Shown here: one piece after another, positions 32,185 to 41,750 of the stretch | Numbering within the stretch: the stretch's first letter is position 1 | How the letters are laid out: each line of letters starts with the position of its first letter | NCBI RefSeq assembly: GCF_022712195.1 | Contig: NZ_JALAGY010000025.1 | Coordinates: forward strand, 1 to 58,565 | Source of the DNA: Corynebacterium sp. | GTDB taxonomy: Bacteria; Actinomycetota; Actinomycetes; Mycobacteriales; Mycobacteriaceae | Length of the DNA stretch: 58,565 nt | Reading direction: 5' to 3' | Made by a program: the position numbers and the translations under genes | Notes under the pieces: generated by a model | Told to the model about the DNA's origin: nothing | Seen by the model: the letters and a program-made list of their open reading frames with translations, nothing else | Database searches by the model: none

Positions 32185-35100
32185 CGCTGCTGCCCCTCTG
32201 CGTCGTGGCCACCGTGACCGCCGTGGCCGTCCTGTCCGATCAGTGCGGCCAGTTGCGCTGATGACGGAAGTGTACCCGGTTCGTAGGTCTCGTTGGAGAG
32301 CACGTAGTGGAAGGCCGCCCGGACGGAGTCGGGGCTGACCGGCCGTCCCAGTCGTGCGGTCTGGACCTTGGCCCAGGCGAGCCGGTAGACGGCGAGCTGG
32401 AGTTCGGCGGCGGCGAGTTCGACCCCGCCGGGCCGTTTCCCGGTCTTCCAGTCGACGACGAACCAGCCGTCCCCGTCGCGGAAGACCGCGTCGATGCGCC
32501 CCTCGAAGACGTGCCCCGCCAGGGTGACCGAGTACGCCCCCTCGACGCTCTCCGGGGTGCGACCGGCCCACTCGCTGTCGAGGAAGCGCTGTTTGAGGTG
32601 TTCGAGCGCCGGGTCGGTGAGGGTGGCGTCAGCGGCACCGGGCAGGTCGTCCTCGTCCAGGAGGCTCGCGGCACCGTAGTGTCTCTCGACCCAGTTGTGG
32701 AAGGCGGTCCCCCGCTTCGTGTACGGGCGGGGCTCCATCGGCACCGGTCGACGGCGGCGGCGGGCGAACTCGGCACGGTCGCGGGACAGCGACACCGCCT
32801 CGGTCGCGGTGAGGCGTGCGCCGAGGGGGACGACGACCTCAGGGACCGCCCCGGCACGGAACTCGTCGATGAGCACGCTGGTCTCCTGCGTCCACTGGTC
32901 GGCGAGGGTCCCCGGGTCCGGGGCGCGCCGCGTGGCCGCCCCGTCGAGGCGCACGCGGGCCTCACGTACCCTGCGGATGCCGTCGGCCACCGCCGCCGCC
33001 CCCTCCCGGGCGGGGTCGGTGAGGCAGGGACGCGGCCACACCGCCGTCGGTGCGGCGGGCGTCTCACGGTGGAAGTCGGCGATGAGGTCGTTGCGTGCGG
33101 CCGGGTTGTCCGGCACCATCACCGCGTCCTCCCGGTGGTGCGGCCCCTTCTCCAGGCGGCGGAGTTCGGTCTTGGAGTACTCCATGCCGAGCCCGGACCA
33201 GGTCACCACGGACTCCGGGTGGTTCATCCTCGCCCGGTCACGCAGCAGCGTGAGCGCCACCGAAGGGTCGACGGGCTTCCGGTCGGCGTTGTTGAACGCC
33301 GCTCCGCTGACCAGCAGCGTCTGTTCACTGCGGGTGACCGCGACGTAAAACAGCCGGTCGTCCTCCCGGGCGCCGTGCACGCCGAGGTCGACCTTGAACC
33401 TCTCCTGGGCCTCGACCACACCCTTGCGGTCCTCGACGTCGCCGAGGTCGAGCACCGGGGCACCGGTGTCGTCGTCCGGCCCGGTGGCGGCGTCGCCGCG
33501 CAGTCCGGACGGCAGGATCCTGGCGTTCGTCGTCCAGGACGTCACGGCGGGACGTTTCACGGCGTCAGCGTAGGTCTTCCGGGTGGCGTGGGGGACGGCG
33601 ACGATCTCCCACTCCAGGCCCTTCGCCTTGTGCACGGTGAGCAGTTGGACGCAGTCGGTGCGCACCTCGACTTCTCCGGGGTCCAGTCCCTTCTCCCGCG
33701 CCGAGGCGGACCGCAGGTAGTCGACCAGGGCGGCGGGACTGGACGCGCTGAGCTCGGAGAACGAGCGGACGACCTCGGCGAACCTGTCGAGGTGGCTGGT
33801 GCCGATCGACCGGTCGGTGGAGCGGTGGTAGCGGGTGAGCACCTCGGTGCGCACCCCGGTCATGTTCTCGATGTCGGCGACGAGGTCGGTCAACGGCTTC
33901 GCCAGGGAGTGCCGGCGCAGGAACCGCAGTTCCCGGCCGAGTTCCCCGAGTCGCCGGACCCCCTCGGCGGACATCCCGTAGTCTTCCATGCCGCGCAGGT
34001 CCGCCAGGGCCTCGGCCAGGCCGACCGACACCCTGTTGGCGTCGCGGTCGATCTCGGCGAGTCGGCGGCGCACCGTGGACAATGCCGGGGAGTCACCGGG
34101 GCGTCCCGCGACCAGCGCGGTGAGCCCCTCCGGTTCACCGGACCCGGCGGATCCGTCCGCCACGCCGTGGGTGTCGCGGCGGGACAGCTGGTCGACGCGC
34201 CTGGCCAGGGCCAGGAGGTCGGCGGCCCCGATGTTCCAGCGCACCCCGGTGACCAGTCGGAGCAGGGCCACGTCGTCGTCGGGGTCGACGAGGACACGCA
34301 GGGTGGCGAAGACGTCCGCGACCTCCGGGACGTCGAGCAGCCCGGGGCCGGCCGTCATGTCGACGGGCACACCCCGGGCCCGCAGCAGGTCGTGGATCGG
34401 CTGCGCGTCGGCGTTCTTGCGCAGCAGCACAGCGGCGGAGAACGGCGCCCCGCCAGGTTCCCGCTGCGCCCTGTGTTCCCGGTAGCGGGCCGCCAGGTCG
34501 TCGGCGAGCCACTCGAGTTCCTCTTCGCGGGTGTCGAACCAGCCCAGCTGCACCTCACCGGTCCCCGCCCCGGGCCGGGCGGTCAGCGGCGAGACCATAG
34601 GGGTGCCGGTGTCCATCGACCACCTGGACACGGTGTTCGCCAGGTCGAGCACCCGGGCGGGGTTGCGCCACGAGGTGGTCAGCTCGAGGACGGGCGCCGG
34701 GCCGGTGGCGGTGGGGAAGTCGGTGCGGAAGTGGGCCAGGTTCGCCGCGGTCGCCCCCCGGAACCCGTAGATGGACTGCATCGGGTCGCCCACCGCGGTG
34801 ACGGTGAGTCCGGGGTCCGTACCGTTGCCGAAGAGGTTCTGCAGCAGCACCCGCTGGGCGTGGCCGGTGTCCTGGTACTCGTCGAGCATGACCACGCGGA
34901 ACCTGCGGCGCTGGGCCTCGCCGACCCGCCCGTGTGCCTGGACCAGCTCGGCGGCCCGGGACATCTGCTGTCCGAAGGTCATGAGGTTGCGTTCGCTGAG
35001 GGTGTCCCGGTAGGCGGTGACCAGCGCGAGCAGTTCCTGACGGTAGGTCAGGGCGTCGTTGATCGACTCCAGGGTGGTGTCGACCCCCTTGAGCGCCTTG

Positions 35101-35735
35101 CCGTCCCGGTCGGGCAACCCGTCGATCTCGGCGGCGGTGATGCGGCACTCCTCGGCGACACGGGCGGCACTGACGAGGTGGTTGTCCATCTCGTCGGAGA
35201 GGTCGAGCATGTCGTCGATGATCGACGGCAGGGACCTGGAGGTGGTGAATCCGGTGGGCCAGTCGCTGACCACGTCCCGGGCGATCATCCACCGTTCCGT
35301 GTCGGAGATGATCCGGCCGGCGGGTTCCATCGGCAGCAGGAGCCCGTACTCACGGACGACCGACCCGGCGTAGGCGTCGTAGGTGGAGACCGTGGGGATG
35401 ATGTTGTGCAGTGCCTCGTGCCGCGGGTCGTCCGCGGGCAGTGAGTCGAGGAACCCGGACTCGGCGAGGGTCTGCAGGCGTCGCCGGATCCGCTGGCCCA
35501 GTTCCCGTGCCGCCTTGCGGGTGAAGGTCAGACCCAGCACCTGTTCGGGGGCCACGAGTCCGTTGGCGACAAGCCAGACGACCCGGGCGGCCATGGTCTC
35601 GGTCTTGCCCGCCCCCGCTCCGGCGACGACGAGGGTGGGCCCGGGCTCCGCACCGATGACGGCGGCCTGCTGCGCGGTGGGCCCGAACGGCTGCCCCAGC
35701 ATCCCGGACAGTTCACGGGGGTCGATCGTGGCCAT
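32181..35735 (-). CDS. adnB: AdnB-like helicase-nuclease subunit (double-strand-break resection)
   Basis: 1184 residues. An N-terminal SF1A motor: VVAGAGAGKTETMAARV, TFTRKAARELGQRI, LDEYQDTGHAQRVL, GDPMQSIYGFRGA, TTSWRNPARVLDLAN, LTVHKAKGLEWEIVAVPHA and FYVAVTRSEQTLLVSG. A C-terminal RecB-type nuclease follows, with GRIDAVFRDGDGWFVVDWKTGKRP (catalytic Asp and DWKTG Lys) and a downstream LQLAVY. It matches the lead-motor subunit of mycobacterial AdnAB, which unwinds and degrades broken DNA ends. The short His/Gly-rich tail (GQDGHGGHGGHDAEG) is unusual. It begins immediately after the adnA stop codon and overlaps the channel start by four bases. Symbol by homology and order. Confidence 0.92.
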   Translation of the reverse strand: MATIDPRELSGMLGQPFGPTAQQAAVIGAEPGPTLVVAGAGAGKTETMAARVVWLVANGLVAPEQVLGLTFTRKAARELGQRIRRRLQTLAESGFLDSLPADDPRHEALHNIIPTVSTYDAYAGSVVREYGLLLPMEPAGRIISDTERWMIARDVVSDWPTGFTTSRSLPSIIDDMLDLSDEMDNHLVSAARVAEECRITAAEIDGLPDRDGKALKGVDTTLESINDALTYRQELLALVTAYRDTLSERNLMTFGQQMSRAAELVQAHGRVGEAQRRRFRVVMLDEYQDTGHAQRVLLQNLFGNGTDPGLTVTAVGDPMQSIYGFRGATAANLAHFRTDFPTATGPAPVLELTTSWRNPARVLDLANTVSRWSMDTGTPMVSPLTARPGAGTGEVQLGWFDTREEELEWLADDLAARYREHRAQREPGGAPFSAAVLLRKNADAQPIHDLLRARGVPVDMTAGPGLLDVPEVADVFATLRVLVDPDDDVALLRLVTGVRWNIGAADLLALARRVDQLSRRDTHGVADGSAGSGEPEGLTALVAGRPGDSPALSTVRRRLAEIDRDANRVSVGLAEALADLRGMEDYGMSAEGVRRLGELGRELRFLRRHSLAKPLTDLVADIENMTGVRTEVLTRYHRSTDRSIGTSHLDRFAEVVRSFSELSASSPAALVDYLRSASAREKGLDPGEVEVRTDCVQLLTVHKAKGLEWEIVAVPHATRKTYADAVKRPAVTSWTTNARILPSGLRGDAATGPDDDTGAPVLDLGDVEDRKGVVEAQERFKVDLGVHGAREDDRLFYVAVTRSEQTLLVSGAAFNNADRKPVDPSVALTLLRDRARMNHPESVVTWSGLGMEYSKTELRRLEKGPHHREDAVMVPDNPAARNDLIADFHRETPAAPTAVWPRPCLTDPAREGAAAVADGIRRVREARVRLDGAATRRAPDPGTLADQWTQETSVLIDEFRAGAVPEVVVPLGARLTATEAVSLSRDRAEFARRRRRPVPMEPRPYTKRGTAFHNWVERHYGAASLLDEDDLPGAADATLTDPALEHLKQRFLDSEWAGRTPESVEGAYSVTLAGHVFEGRIDAVFRDGDGWFVVDWKTGKRPGGVELAAAELQLAVYRLAWAKVQTARLGRPVSPDSVRAAFHYVLSNETYEPGTLPSSAQLAALIGQDGHGGHGGHDAEGQQR

Positions 35736-38700
35736 CTAGATCACCTGCTCCCCTGCCCGGCAGGCCGGGCACAGACATGCGTAGTCGGAGGATTCGCAGT
35801 CCTCCGCGGTGGCCCGGAAGACCGGGCCGGTCACCCGGGCGGCGGCCTCGACGGCCAGCGCCCGGAACTCCTCGAGTTCCGCGGCGCTCATCGCGGCCTG
35901 CTGGAGCACGGTGACTGACGCGGTGTCGCGCCGCGGGTACACCAGCATCGCGCCGTCCGGTGTCATCCCGGGTTCACCGTCGACGAGCAGCTGGTAGGCG
36001 GCCAGCTGCCGGCTCTCGGCCGCCTCCTTCTTCGTCTTGGCCGTACGCCCTGTCTTGAAGTCCACCACGGTGGTACGGCCGTCGACGTCGGTCTCCAGGC
36101 GGTCGGTCCGCCCGGCGAGGACGACGGGCAGGCCGCCGTCGGTGGTGCCGACGGTGCGTTCCAGGGTGCGTTCCACCTCCACCGTACGGCCCAGTCCCTC
36201 GCGTTCCCGGATCCAGGCGTGGAGCCGGTCCACGGCGGTGAGGCAGCTCTCCGTCAGCGGTGCGGCGGTCCAGGCGGGACCGTCGACCAAGTACGGGACG
36301 GCCGCGGAGACGATCTCGCGGGCGTCCCCGTGGTCGAGTCCGGTGGCGAAGCCCTCGGCGACGGCGTGGATGAGGACACCGACCTTCATGGCCTCGGTGG
36401 ACGCGCCGCCGGTGAGGCCGCGCAGGAAGGCGACGGTGTCGCACCCGTCGTCGAGGGTCTCCAGGGTGGTGGGGCTGATCCGGACGGTCGGTGCGGCGTC
36501 TCCGCGGGGCGGGATGACCGCCGGTCCGGTGGTGGACGGCGGCGCGACACCCCACCACTGGTCGGGGTCGGCGCCGTGGACCCCGGCCTCCGCCAGTCGG
36601 GCGAGGTTGTGGGCCGCGGCGTCGCGTTCATGCCCGGCGCGGTCGGCGTCGCAGACGACGTCCCGGAGCTCGGCGACGAGCGGTTCCAGGGCCAGTACCC
36701 GGGGCAGTGCCGGGGTCGTGGCGGAGTCGACCGGGCCGGTGAACTCGCCGGAAGCTGTGGCGTCTGTGCCGTCGGTGGCGTCGGTGGCGTCGGTGGCGTC
36801 GGTGGCGTCGGTGGCTCCCCCTATCTCCTCGAGGAACCGGGAGGGGACGCTGGTGTCGTCCCCGGCGGAGTCGACCGCGGTGACCAGGGTGCGCCGTCTG
36901 GCCCGGGACACGGCGAGCAGGAACAGCCGCCGTTCCTCGGACAGTGCTGCGGCGGCCCGGGAGACCGGGACGTCCGGGGAGATCCCGCGGTCGATGAGGT
37001 CGACGAGTTCCTGTTGCCCGAACAGTCCGCCCACAGTGGGCCCCGCCGGCCAGCTGTCCTCCTGCACCCCGGCGACGACGACCACGTCCCACTCCCGTCC
37101 CGCGGCGGCGTGGGCGGGGAGGATCTCCACGGCGTCGGGGCGGACGCCCCGGCGGTCGCGTCCGCCGGTGGGCAGTTCCTGGGACCTCACGTCCTCCAGG
37201 AAGGTCTCCAGGGTCACGGTGGGGGTGCGCTCGACAACGTCGCCGGCCAGGTCGAAGAGGCTCATGACCGCGTCGAGGTCCCGGTCCGCCTGGGACCCGA
37301 GTGTGCCGCCGCGCAGCGCCTGGACCTGGAGGGAGGAGGACAGGTCCGCGGCCTGCCACACCGCCCAGAGCACCGCCTCCACCGGAGAGGTGGCTGACTT
37401 CTGCTCCAGGGCCGCCCGGCCTGCCCCGATGACCCGCGCGACCCGGTCGACGACCTGGTGTTCGCGGGGACCGAAGCGGCTGGTCCAGCGATCCCGTTCC
37501 TCCTCCCCCGCCTGGCCGGTGACGATGGCGGTGACCGCGTCCATCGCGCGCATCCCCGTCCCGGTCAGTACCGGGGCCACGGCGCGTTCCACGCGGCGCA
37601 GCATCACCGGGTCCGCCCCACCGATGGGGCTCTCGATGAGCTGCTGCATCTCCGCCGCGCCCAGCGGACGGACCAGGGCGTCGAGGGCGAGCAGGAGCAC
37701 CCGGACCAGCGGCTGGTCCGCCAGCACCACGCTCGTCGGGTCGACCTTCACCGGCACACCGTGGGACAGCAGTGCCCGTCGCAGCACCGGGATGTCGGCG
37801 GTGGAGCGCACGATGACGGCGATGTCGTCCCAGGCCACCCCGTCGACGACGTGGGCGCGTCTGATCTCGTCGGTCACGGTGAGGGTGTCCGCGGTCCGCG
37901 ACGGCGACCGCCGCACCGCGAGCCCACCGGAGCCGGTGTCCGGCGCTCCGTCGCGGAGCATCACCCGGGTGGGCTGGGCCGGCAGCCTGGTCTCCAGCCG
38001 GTTGACCGCCGCCACGAGGTCCCCGGGCAGCCGGTATGACCGGGAGAGCACGACCCTGCGGTCCGCCACAGCGGCGATACCGGTGAGGAAGGACTCGTCG
38101 GCGCCACGGAAGTGGAACACGCACTGGTCCGGGTCGCCGGCCACCAGGCTCCGGACACCGGGGGCCATGAACCGGGAGAGGAACCGGCCGGACGCCGGGT
38201 CCAGGTTGTGTGCGTCGTCGACCAGGACGAGCCGGATCCGGCCGCGGTGGCGGTCGAAGACGTCCGGGTGCCGGTCGAGTTCCCGGAGGGTCGTGTGCAG
38301 CAGTTCCGAGGCGTTGAGGTTGTTCGTCGACGACAGGGCCTGGATCTGCCCGTACTCCCGGAGGAAGTCGCCGGCGGCCGCCCACATCGGCTCGTCGTAC
38401 CTGGCGCCCAGGTCCTCCAGCCCGGCGGCCCCGACACCACGTTCCGCGGCACGCAGCAGCAGGTCGCGGAGCTGCCGGGCGAAACCCACCAGCGGCAGCG
38501 CCGGCCGGATGTCCGCGGGCCACCGCCCGGTCCCGTCCTCGGCGTGGCCACGGAGCAGCGTTCGGATCTGCAGGTCGTGTTCCGCACCCGTCATCAGCCG
38601 GGGCTGGGCGCTCCTGCCGGTCGGGTCCTCCTGCGCGACAGCGCGCAGGTAGGCGAAGGCCCAGGAGTGCACCGAGCGCACCATCGTCCCGGTGGTGGCG

Positions 38701-39104
38701 TAGGAGTCCCGGGAACGCAGGACCCCGGTGATCTGGTCGCGCAGCGCCGCGGCAGCCTCCTTCGACGGGGCCACCACCATGACCTCGTCCGCGGTCCCAC
38801 CGGCGTCGAGGAAGTTCACCACCGCATCGACGAGCAGTGAGGACTTGCCGGTGCCCGGGCCGCCCAACACGGAGTACGGCAGCCGTGTGTCGAGCCGGGT
38901 GTCACCGGCGACGAGCGCGGCGGCCAGGCCGTCCCAGCTGCGTGCAGGCCCGGTGTCGTCCTCCCCCGGACCGGTGTCGAGACGGACCTCGACGGTGCCG
39001 GCGGAGCCGATGCGGCGGCGGAGCTCCGCATCGTCCATGGCCTCCTGCCTCGACCGACCTGCGACGGTGTGTGAGGCGTCTCCTGTCCCGCTGAGGTCCG
39101 CCAT
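35736..39104 (-). CDS. adnA: AdnA-like helicase-nuclease subunit with Fe-S-type Cys cluster
   Basis: 1122 residues. The motor-like N-terminus has VLGGPGTGKSSLLVDAV, LVDDAHNLDPASGRFL (Asp-Asp-Ala-His instead of DExx), GDPDQCVFHFRGAD and LSRSYRLPGDLVAAVNRL. The nuclease domain near the C-terminus has GRTDRLETD and VVDFKTGRTAKTKK. A Cys cluster follows (C-x6-C-x-C-x2-C in the segment DCESSDYACLCPAC) with an upstream Cys in DDGCDTVAFLRGL, suggesting an AddB-like 4Fe-4S cluster. Between residues ~760 and 785 five copies of a 9-base repeat give an Ala-Thr-Asp tract. Followed directly by adnB with no gap. By analogy with mycobacteria it is the second subunit of AdnAB. Confidence 0.9.
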   Translation of the reverse strand: MADLSGTGDASHTVAGRSRQEAMDDAELRRRIGSAGTVEVRLDTGPGEDDTGPARSWDGLAAALVAGDTRLDTRLPYSVLGGPGTGKSSLLVDAVVNFLDAGGTADEVMVVAPSKEAAAALRDQITGVLRSRDSYATTGTMVRSVHSWAFAYLRAVAQEDPTGRSAQPRLMTGAEHDLQIRTLLRGHAEDGTGRWPADIRPALPLVGFARQLRDLLLRAAERGVGAAGLEDLGARYDEPMWAAAGDFLREYGQIQALSSTNNLNASELLHTTLRELDRHPDVFDRHRGRIRLVLVDDAHNLDPASGRFLSRFMAPGVRSLVAGDPDQCVFHFRGADESFLTGIAAVADRRVVLSRSYRLPGDLVAAVNRLETRLPAQPTRVMLRDGAPDTGSGGLAVRRSPSRTADTLTVTDEIRRAHVVDGVAWDDIAVIVRSTADIPVLRRALLSHGVPVKVDPTSVVLADQPLVRVLLLALDALVRPLGAAEMQQLIESPIGGADPVMLRRVERAVAPVLTGTGMRAMDAVTAIVTGQAGEEERDRWTSRFGPREHQVVDRVARVIGAGRAALEQKSATSPVEAVLWAVWQAADLSSSLQVQALRGGTLGSQADRDLDAVMSLFDLAGDVVERTPTVTLETFLEDVRSQELPTGGRDRRGVRPDAVEILPAHAAAGREWDVVVVAGVQEDSWPAGPTVGGLFGQQELVDLIDRGISPDVPVSRAAAALSEERRLFLLAVSRARRRTLVTAVDSAGDDTSVPSRFLEEIGGATDATDATDATDATDGTDATASGEFTGPVDSATTPALPRVLALEPLVAELRDVVCDADRAGHERDAAAHNLARLAEAGVHGADPDQWWGVAPPSTTGPAVIPPRGDAAPTVRISPTTLETLDDGCDTVAFLRGLTGGASTEAMKVGVLIHAVAEGFATGLDHGDAREIVSAAVPYLVDGPAWTAAPLTESCLTAVDRLHAWIREREGLGRTVEVERTLERTVGTTDGGLPVVLAGRTDRLETDVDGRTTVVDFKTGRTAKTKKEAAESRQLAAYQLLVDGEPGMTPDGAMLVYPRRDTASVTVLQQAAMSAAELEEFRALAVEAAARVTGPVFRATAEDCESSDYACLCPACRAGEQVI
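36771..36815 (-). repeat. Five tandem 9-bp repeats inside adnA
   Basis: GTCGGTGGC is repeated five times in perfect tandem, coding on the minus strand for Ala-Thr-Asp units in a linker between the helicase motifs and the nuclease domain. The frame is kept, so copy-number changes would only alter linker length. Confidence 0.92.
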
Positions 39105-39107
39105 CGC

Positions 39108-40145
39108 TCAGTGGTCCCGGGATTCCTGCGCCGCAGGTGTACCGGAGGCTTCCGGGGATACATGAGCTGCCGTGCCGGCGGTGGTCACCTCGTCCACCGG
39201 GGCGGCACGGCGCACACCACCCACCCTCGCCGAGACCACGTCGCTGACCCGCGACAGCCCGGGCCACGCCTGCGGCAGCGTACCGGGGACCGCGGCGTGG
39301 GCGAAGAGGCGGAACAGCACCGCGCGCAGCAGCAGCTGGTCGAAGTCCTGCAGGTGCGACCACCGGTCGAGCAGCCCGTCCTCGGCGTTCGCCCACGCGA
39401 CGGCGTCGACGACGAGCAACGCCACCGACCACCCCGTCGGACGCCAGGCGGGCACGAAGTCCACGATCGCCGGGTCGGCGTAGCCGTCGTACACCGTGCA
39501 CCCCAGGGCGTCGCCGTGGACCAGCTGGTCCGGGGCCGTGACCTCGTCGCGCAGGAGGATCAGCCCGGTGGCCTTCTCCATCGCCGCGGCGACGTCGTCA
39601 CGCGGGACCACCCCCAGGTCCATGACGGGCATGAGCAGGTCGGTGGGGTCGTCCGCCCAGGCCGCGGACTCCGCCACGGCGAAAAGCTCGGTCTCGCTGA
39701 ATGTCCCTCCCCGCCCGTCACCGGCGGCGGACACCCTGGACGCCATGTCCAGGAACGCCGGGCGCCCCTCCCCCTGCACCGCCCGGTCCAGAGCCTCGTT
39801 GAAGCGCAGGACGCTGGCCGCGGTCTCGTCGAAACGGGGTGCGCGGTGGCCGGAGAGGAAGGCGCGCGCCGTCCACCCGCCGACGGCGTACCGGCCGTCG
39901 GTGGAGCGCAGCGGGCGGGCGACGGAGACACCGGCGGGGCGGACGCGGTCCATCACCTGGGCGGTCCACGTGGCCCGGGCACGGTCCTCGGACGGCACCA
40001 GCACGGCACGGTCGCACCGCCATCCGTCGCCCCACGCGCCGCCGAGTTCCACCGGTGTGGCCTGGGACACCTGGAAACCTGCCCTGATCGCGGCAGGCGG
40101 GGCGGCGGCGGGAACAGGTGGGTTCGACACGGAGTTCTCGATCAT
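39108..40145 (-). CDS. TIGR02569 family aminoglycoside-phosphotransferase-like protein
   Basis: 345 residues. It looks like the actinobacterial TIGR02569 family (M. tuberculosis Rv3205c): an N-terminal lobe with QVSQATPVELGGAWGDGWRCDRAVLV and VGGWTARAFLSGHRAPRFDE, and a C-terminal lobe with APDQLVHGDALGCTVYDGYADPAIVDFVPAW. The HGD and the later Asp correspond to the Brenner catalytic and metal sites of APH-type kinases. The substrate is unknown. It lies three bases before adnA on the same strand and is probably first in the operon. A TAGAGT hexamer eight bases upstream of the ATG (40154-40159) suggests a near-leaderless start. Confidence 0.88.
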   Translation of the reverse strand: MIENSVSNPPVPAAAPPAAIRAGFQVSQATPVELGGAWGDGWRCDRAVLVPSEDRARATWTAQVMDRVRPAGVSVARPLRSTDGRYAVGGWTARAFLSGHRAPRFDETAASVLRFNEALDRAVQGEGRPAFLDMASRVSAAGDGRGGTFSETELFAVAESAAWADDPTDLLMPVMDLGVVPRDDVAAAMEKATGLILLRDEVTAPDQLVHGDALGCTVYDGYADPAIVDFVPAWRPTGWSVALLVVDAVAWANAEDGLLDRWSHLQDFDQLLLRAVLFRLFAHAAVPGTLPQAWPGLSRVSDVVSARVGGVRRAAPVDEVTTAGTAAHVSPEASGTPAAQESRDH

Positions 40146-40153
40146 GGCTACAC

Positions 40154-40159
40154 ACTCTA
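40154..40159 (-). promoter_or_regulatory. -10 element upstream of the TIGR02569-adnA-adnB run
   Basis: On the minus strand TAGAGT stands eight bases before the ATG at 40145; no Shine-Dalgarno sequence. It would drive the kinase-like gene and probably adnA, adnB, the channel gene and uvrD2. Confidence 0.4.
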
Positions 40160-40252
40160 ACCCCCGTTCCGGACAGTTCCCTGTGACCGTTCGAACACGC
40201 AGGTCACCACGGGACTGTGCCGGGTTCGACCGGGACAGTGCCCCGGCGGCGG

Positions 40253-41386
40253 TCAGTCCCGCACGTCCACGGGGTCTCCCTCACTGCGCCCGTGCGGGTA
40301 CGGCCACGGGTTCGGACGGCAGGTCGCGTCCCGTCCGGCCTCCCTGTACTCCTGCCCGGCCTCGAGGTCCTCGAGGTCGCCGTTGTTGAGGCTCAGGGTC
40401 TGCTGCATCATCACCGGGGCCAGGACCCCGCCCTCCGGGCACACCTGGTGCCTGGCGAACCCGAGACCGTGACCCACCTCGTGGTTGACGAGGTACTGGC
40501 GGTAGGAGCCGAGGTCGCCCTCGAAGGTGGTCGCCCCGCGGACCCACCGGGCTGCGTTGACCACCACCCGTCCGGCGTTGGCCGCTCCCCGATGCTCCCC
40601 CTCCACGTCCGGCCCCTGGACGAAGCAGCTGGTCTCCAGCTCGATCTGGCCGCCGCACACCTCCCGGGTGGTCTCCGGGGAGGTCAGCCGGATCCGGAGG
40701 TCCGGTGCCCTGCGGTCGGTGACGCTGACGTGGCGGAAGGCGAAGGTGCCGTTCGAGATCCACGACCGCGGGTCCGAGAGGGTGGCGTCCACCGTGGAGG
40801 CGAAGGCGTCGCCGCCACCGAACGCGGAGGTGTCGAGGCCCTTCTCCACCTCGACGACGAAGGTGTAGGTGTCGGCGTCGCGCCGGTCCGGGTCACCGGC
40901 GGTCATCCCCGCCGAGCCGACGCCGTGGTAGTCGCCGTCGCCCCGCCGGGTCACCTCGCCGCCGGGCGGAAGCTCCCCCACTCCGTCGGTGTCCGGTGCC
41001 TCGCCGGGCACCGGTCCTTCCCTGCCCTCGTCCCCGCCCTCATGCCCACTCTCGGAGACGACGGGTTCGGGGGCTCCGGCGCCGTCGCCGGAGTCGCCGC
41101 CGTCCCCGGCGATCACCAGTTCGGCAACCACGGCGACGGTGAGCAGGAAGACCAGGGCGCCGCCGACGCTGAGCCACCGGCGCCGCCGCATCTGGCGCTG
41201 CCGGAGTCCCTCGGACGGGCCGGAACCTGCATGCCGTGCAGGCTCCCCGCCCCGGCGGGGCGACGCACTGTCGCGCCGTCCGGCCGGCCTGGGCATGTCG
41301 AAACGCTCCCGACGAAGTCGTCCGTCCCCGCCCCCGTGCCGGGATGCGGGGGGACGGGGCGGCTCATCGGGGGGCATGTGGTCCAC
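40253..41386 (-). CDS. DUF3152 family membrane-anchored zincin-like protein
   Basis: 377 residues. A basic Pro/Arg-rich cytoplasmic N-terminus (~70 residues) is followed by one membrane segment (WLSVGGALVFLLTVAVVAELVI), an acidic linker and an extracytoplasmic DUF3152 domain. That domain begins TYTFVVEVEKGLDTSAF and contains a metzincin-like zinc motif, NHEVGHGLGFARHQ (HExGHxLGxxxH). Cys pairs (REVCGGQIELETSC and HQVCPEGG) may form disulfides. The layout suggests an active metalloprotease, which is not established for the family. GTG start at 41386, with an in-frame ATG three codons later. It is 44 bases downstream of the DUF3107 gene on the same strand. Confidence 0.9.
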   Translation of the reverse strand: MDHMPPDEPPRPPASRHGGGDGRLRRERFDMPRPAGRRDSASPRRGGEPARHAGSGPSEGLRQRQMRRRRWLSVGGALVFLLTVAVVAELVIAGDGGDSGDGAGAPEPVVSESGHEGGDEGREGPVPGEAPDTDGVGELPPGGEVTRRGDGDYHGVGSAGMTAGDPDRRDADTYTFVVEVEKGLDTSAFGGGDAFASTVDATLSDPRSWISNGTFAFRHVSVTDRRAPDLRIRLTSPETTREVCGGQIELETSCFVQGPDVEGEHRGAANAGRVVVNAARWVRGATTFEGDLGSYRQYLVNHEVGHGLGFARHQVCPEGGVLAPVMMQQTLSLNNGDLEDLEAGQEYREAGRDATCRPNPWPYPHGRSEGDPVDVRD

Positions 41387-41430
41387 GGTGCGGTGTCAGG
41401 CGGGGCCGGGAAGGGTTCCGTCGGGCCCGT

Positions 41431-41667
41431 TCAGGCGATGAATCCGACGGGGCGCTGGGCGGAGGAACCCACCTCGACGTAGGACACCTGGTCGCGCACG
41501 ATGATGAAGATCGACCCCTTGTTGTCCTTGAGGGTAAGGGTGCTCGCCGAGTCGGCGCTGTCCGCTGCGAGGAACTGCTCCACCTGCGCCACGACTGCGT
41601 CCTGCTCATCTGCACTGCTGATGACGAGATCGCGGGGGTTGTCGACGAATCCGACCTTGATGTCCAT
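41431..41667 (-). CDS. DUF3107 family small protein
   Basis: 78 residues, from an ATG preceded by GAAGG at seven bases. The sequence starts MDIKVGFVDNPRDLVISS and ends with SIFIIVRDQVSYVEVGSS, which fits DUF3107 (M. tuberculosis TB9.4/Rv3208A), a small conserved cytoplasmic actinobacterial protein of unknown function. Divergent from the DEAD-box helicase and followed by the DUF3152 gene on the same strand. Confidence 0.92.
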   Translation of the reverse strand: MDIKVGFVDNPRDLVISSADEQDAVVAQVEQFLAADSADSASTLTLKDNKGSIFIIVRDQVSYVEVGSSAQRPVGFIA

Positions 41668-41750
41668 ATGGTGCCTTCAGGCCTTTCTTTCTCTCTCGCA
41701 TTGCGATGACTGTAACGTGGACCATCATAGCGACGAACGTGGAGAAGACG

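Noticed and set aside
32185..32571. N-terminal extension of the K+ channel into adnB
   Set aside because: The extension is translated from the adnB coding region in another frame; the GTGA overlap start gives the expected protein length.
32307..35444. 1045-codon open frame opposite adnB
   Set aside because: Codon-bias shadow; low-complexity Gly/Arg/Val sequence, no ribosome site, and it runs through all helicase motifs of the real gene.
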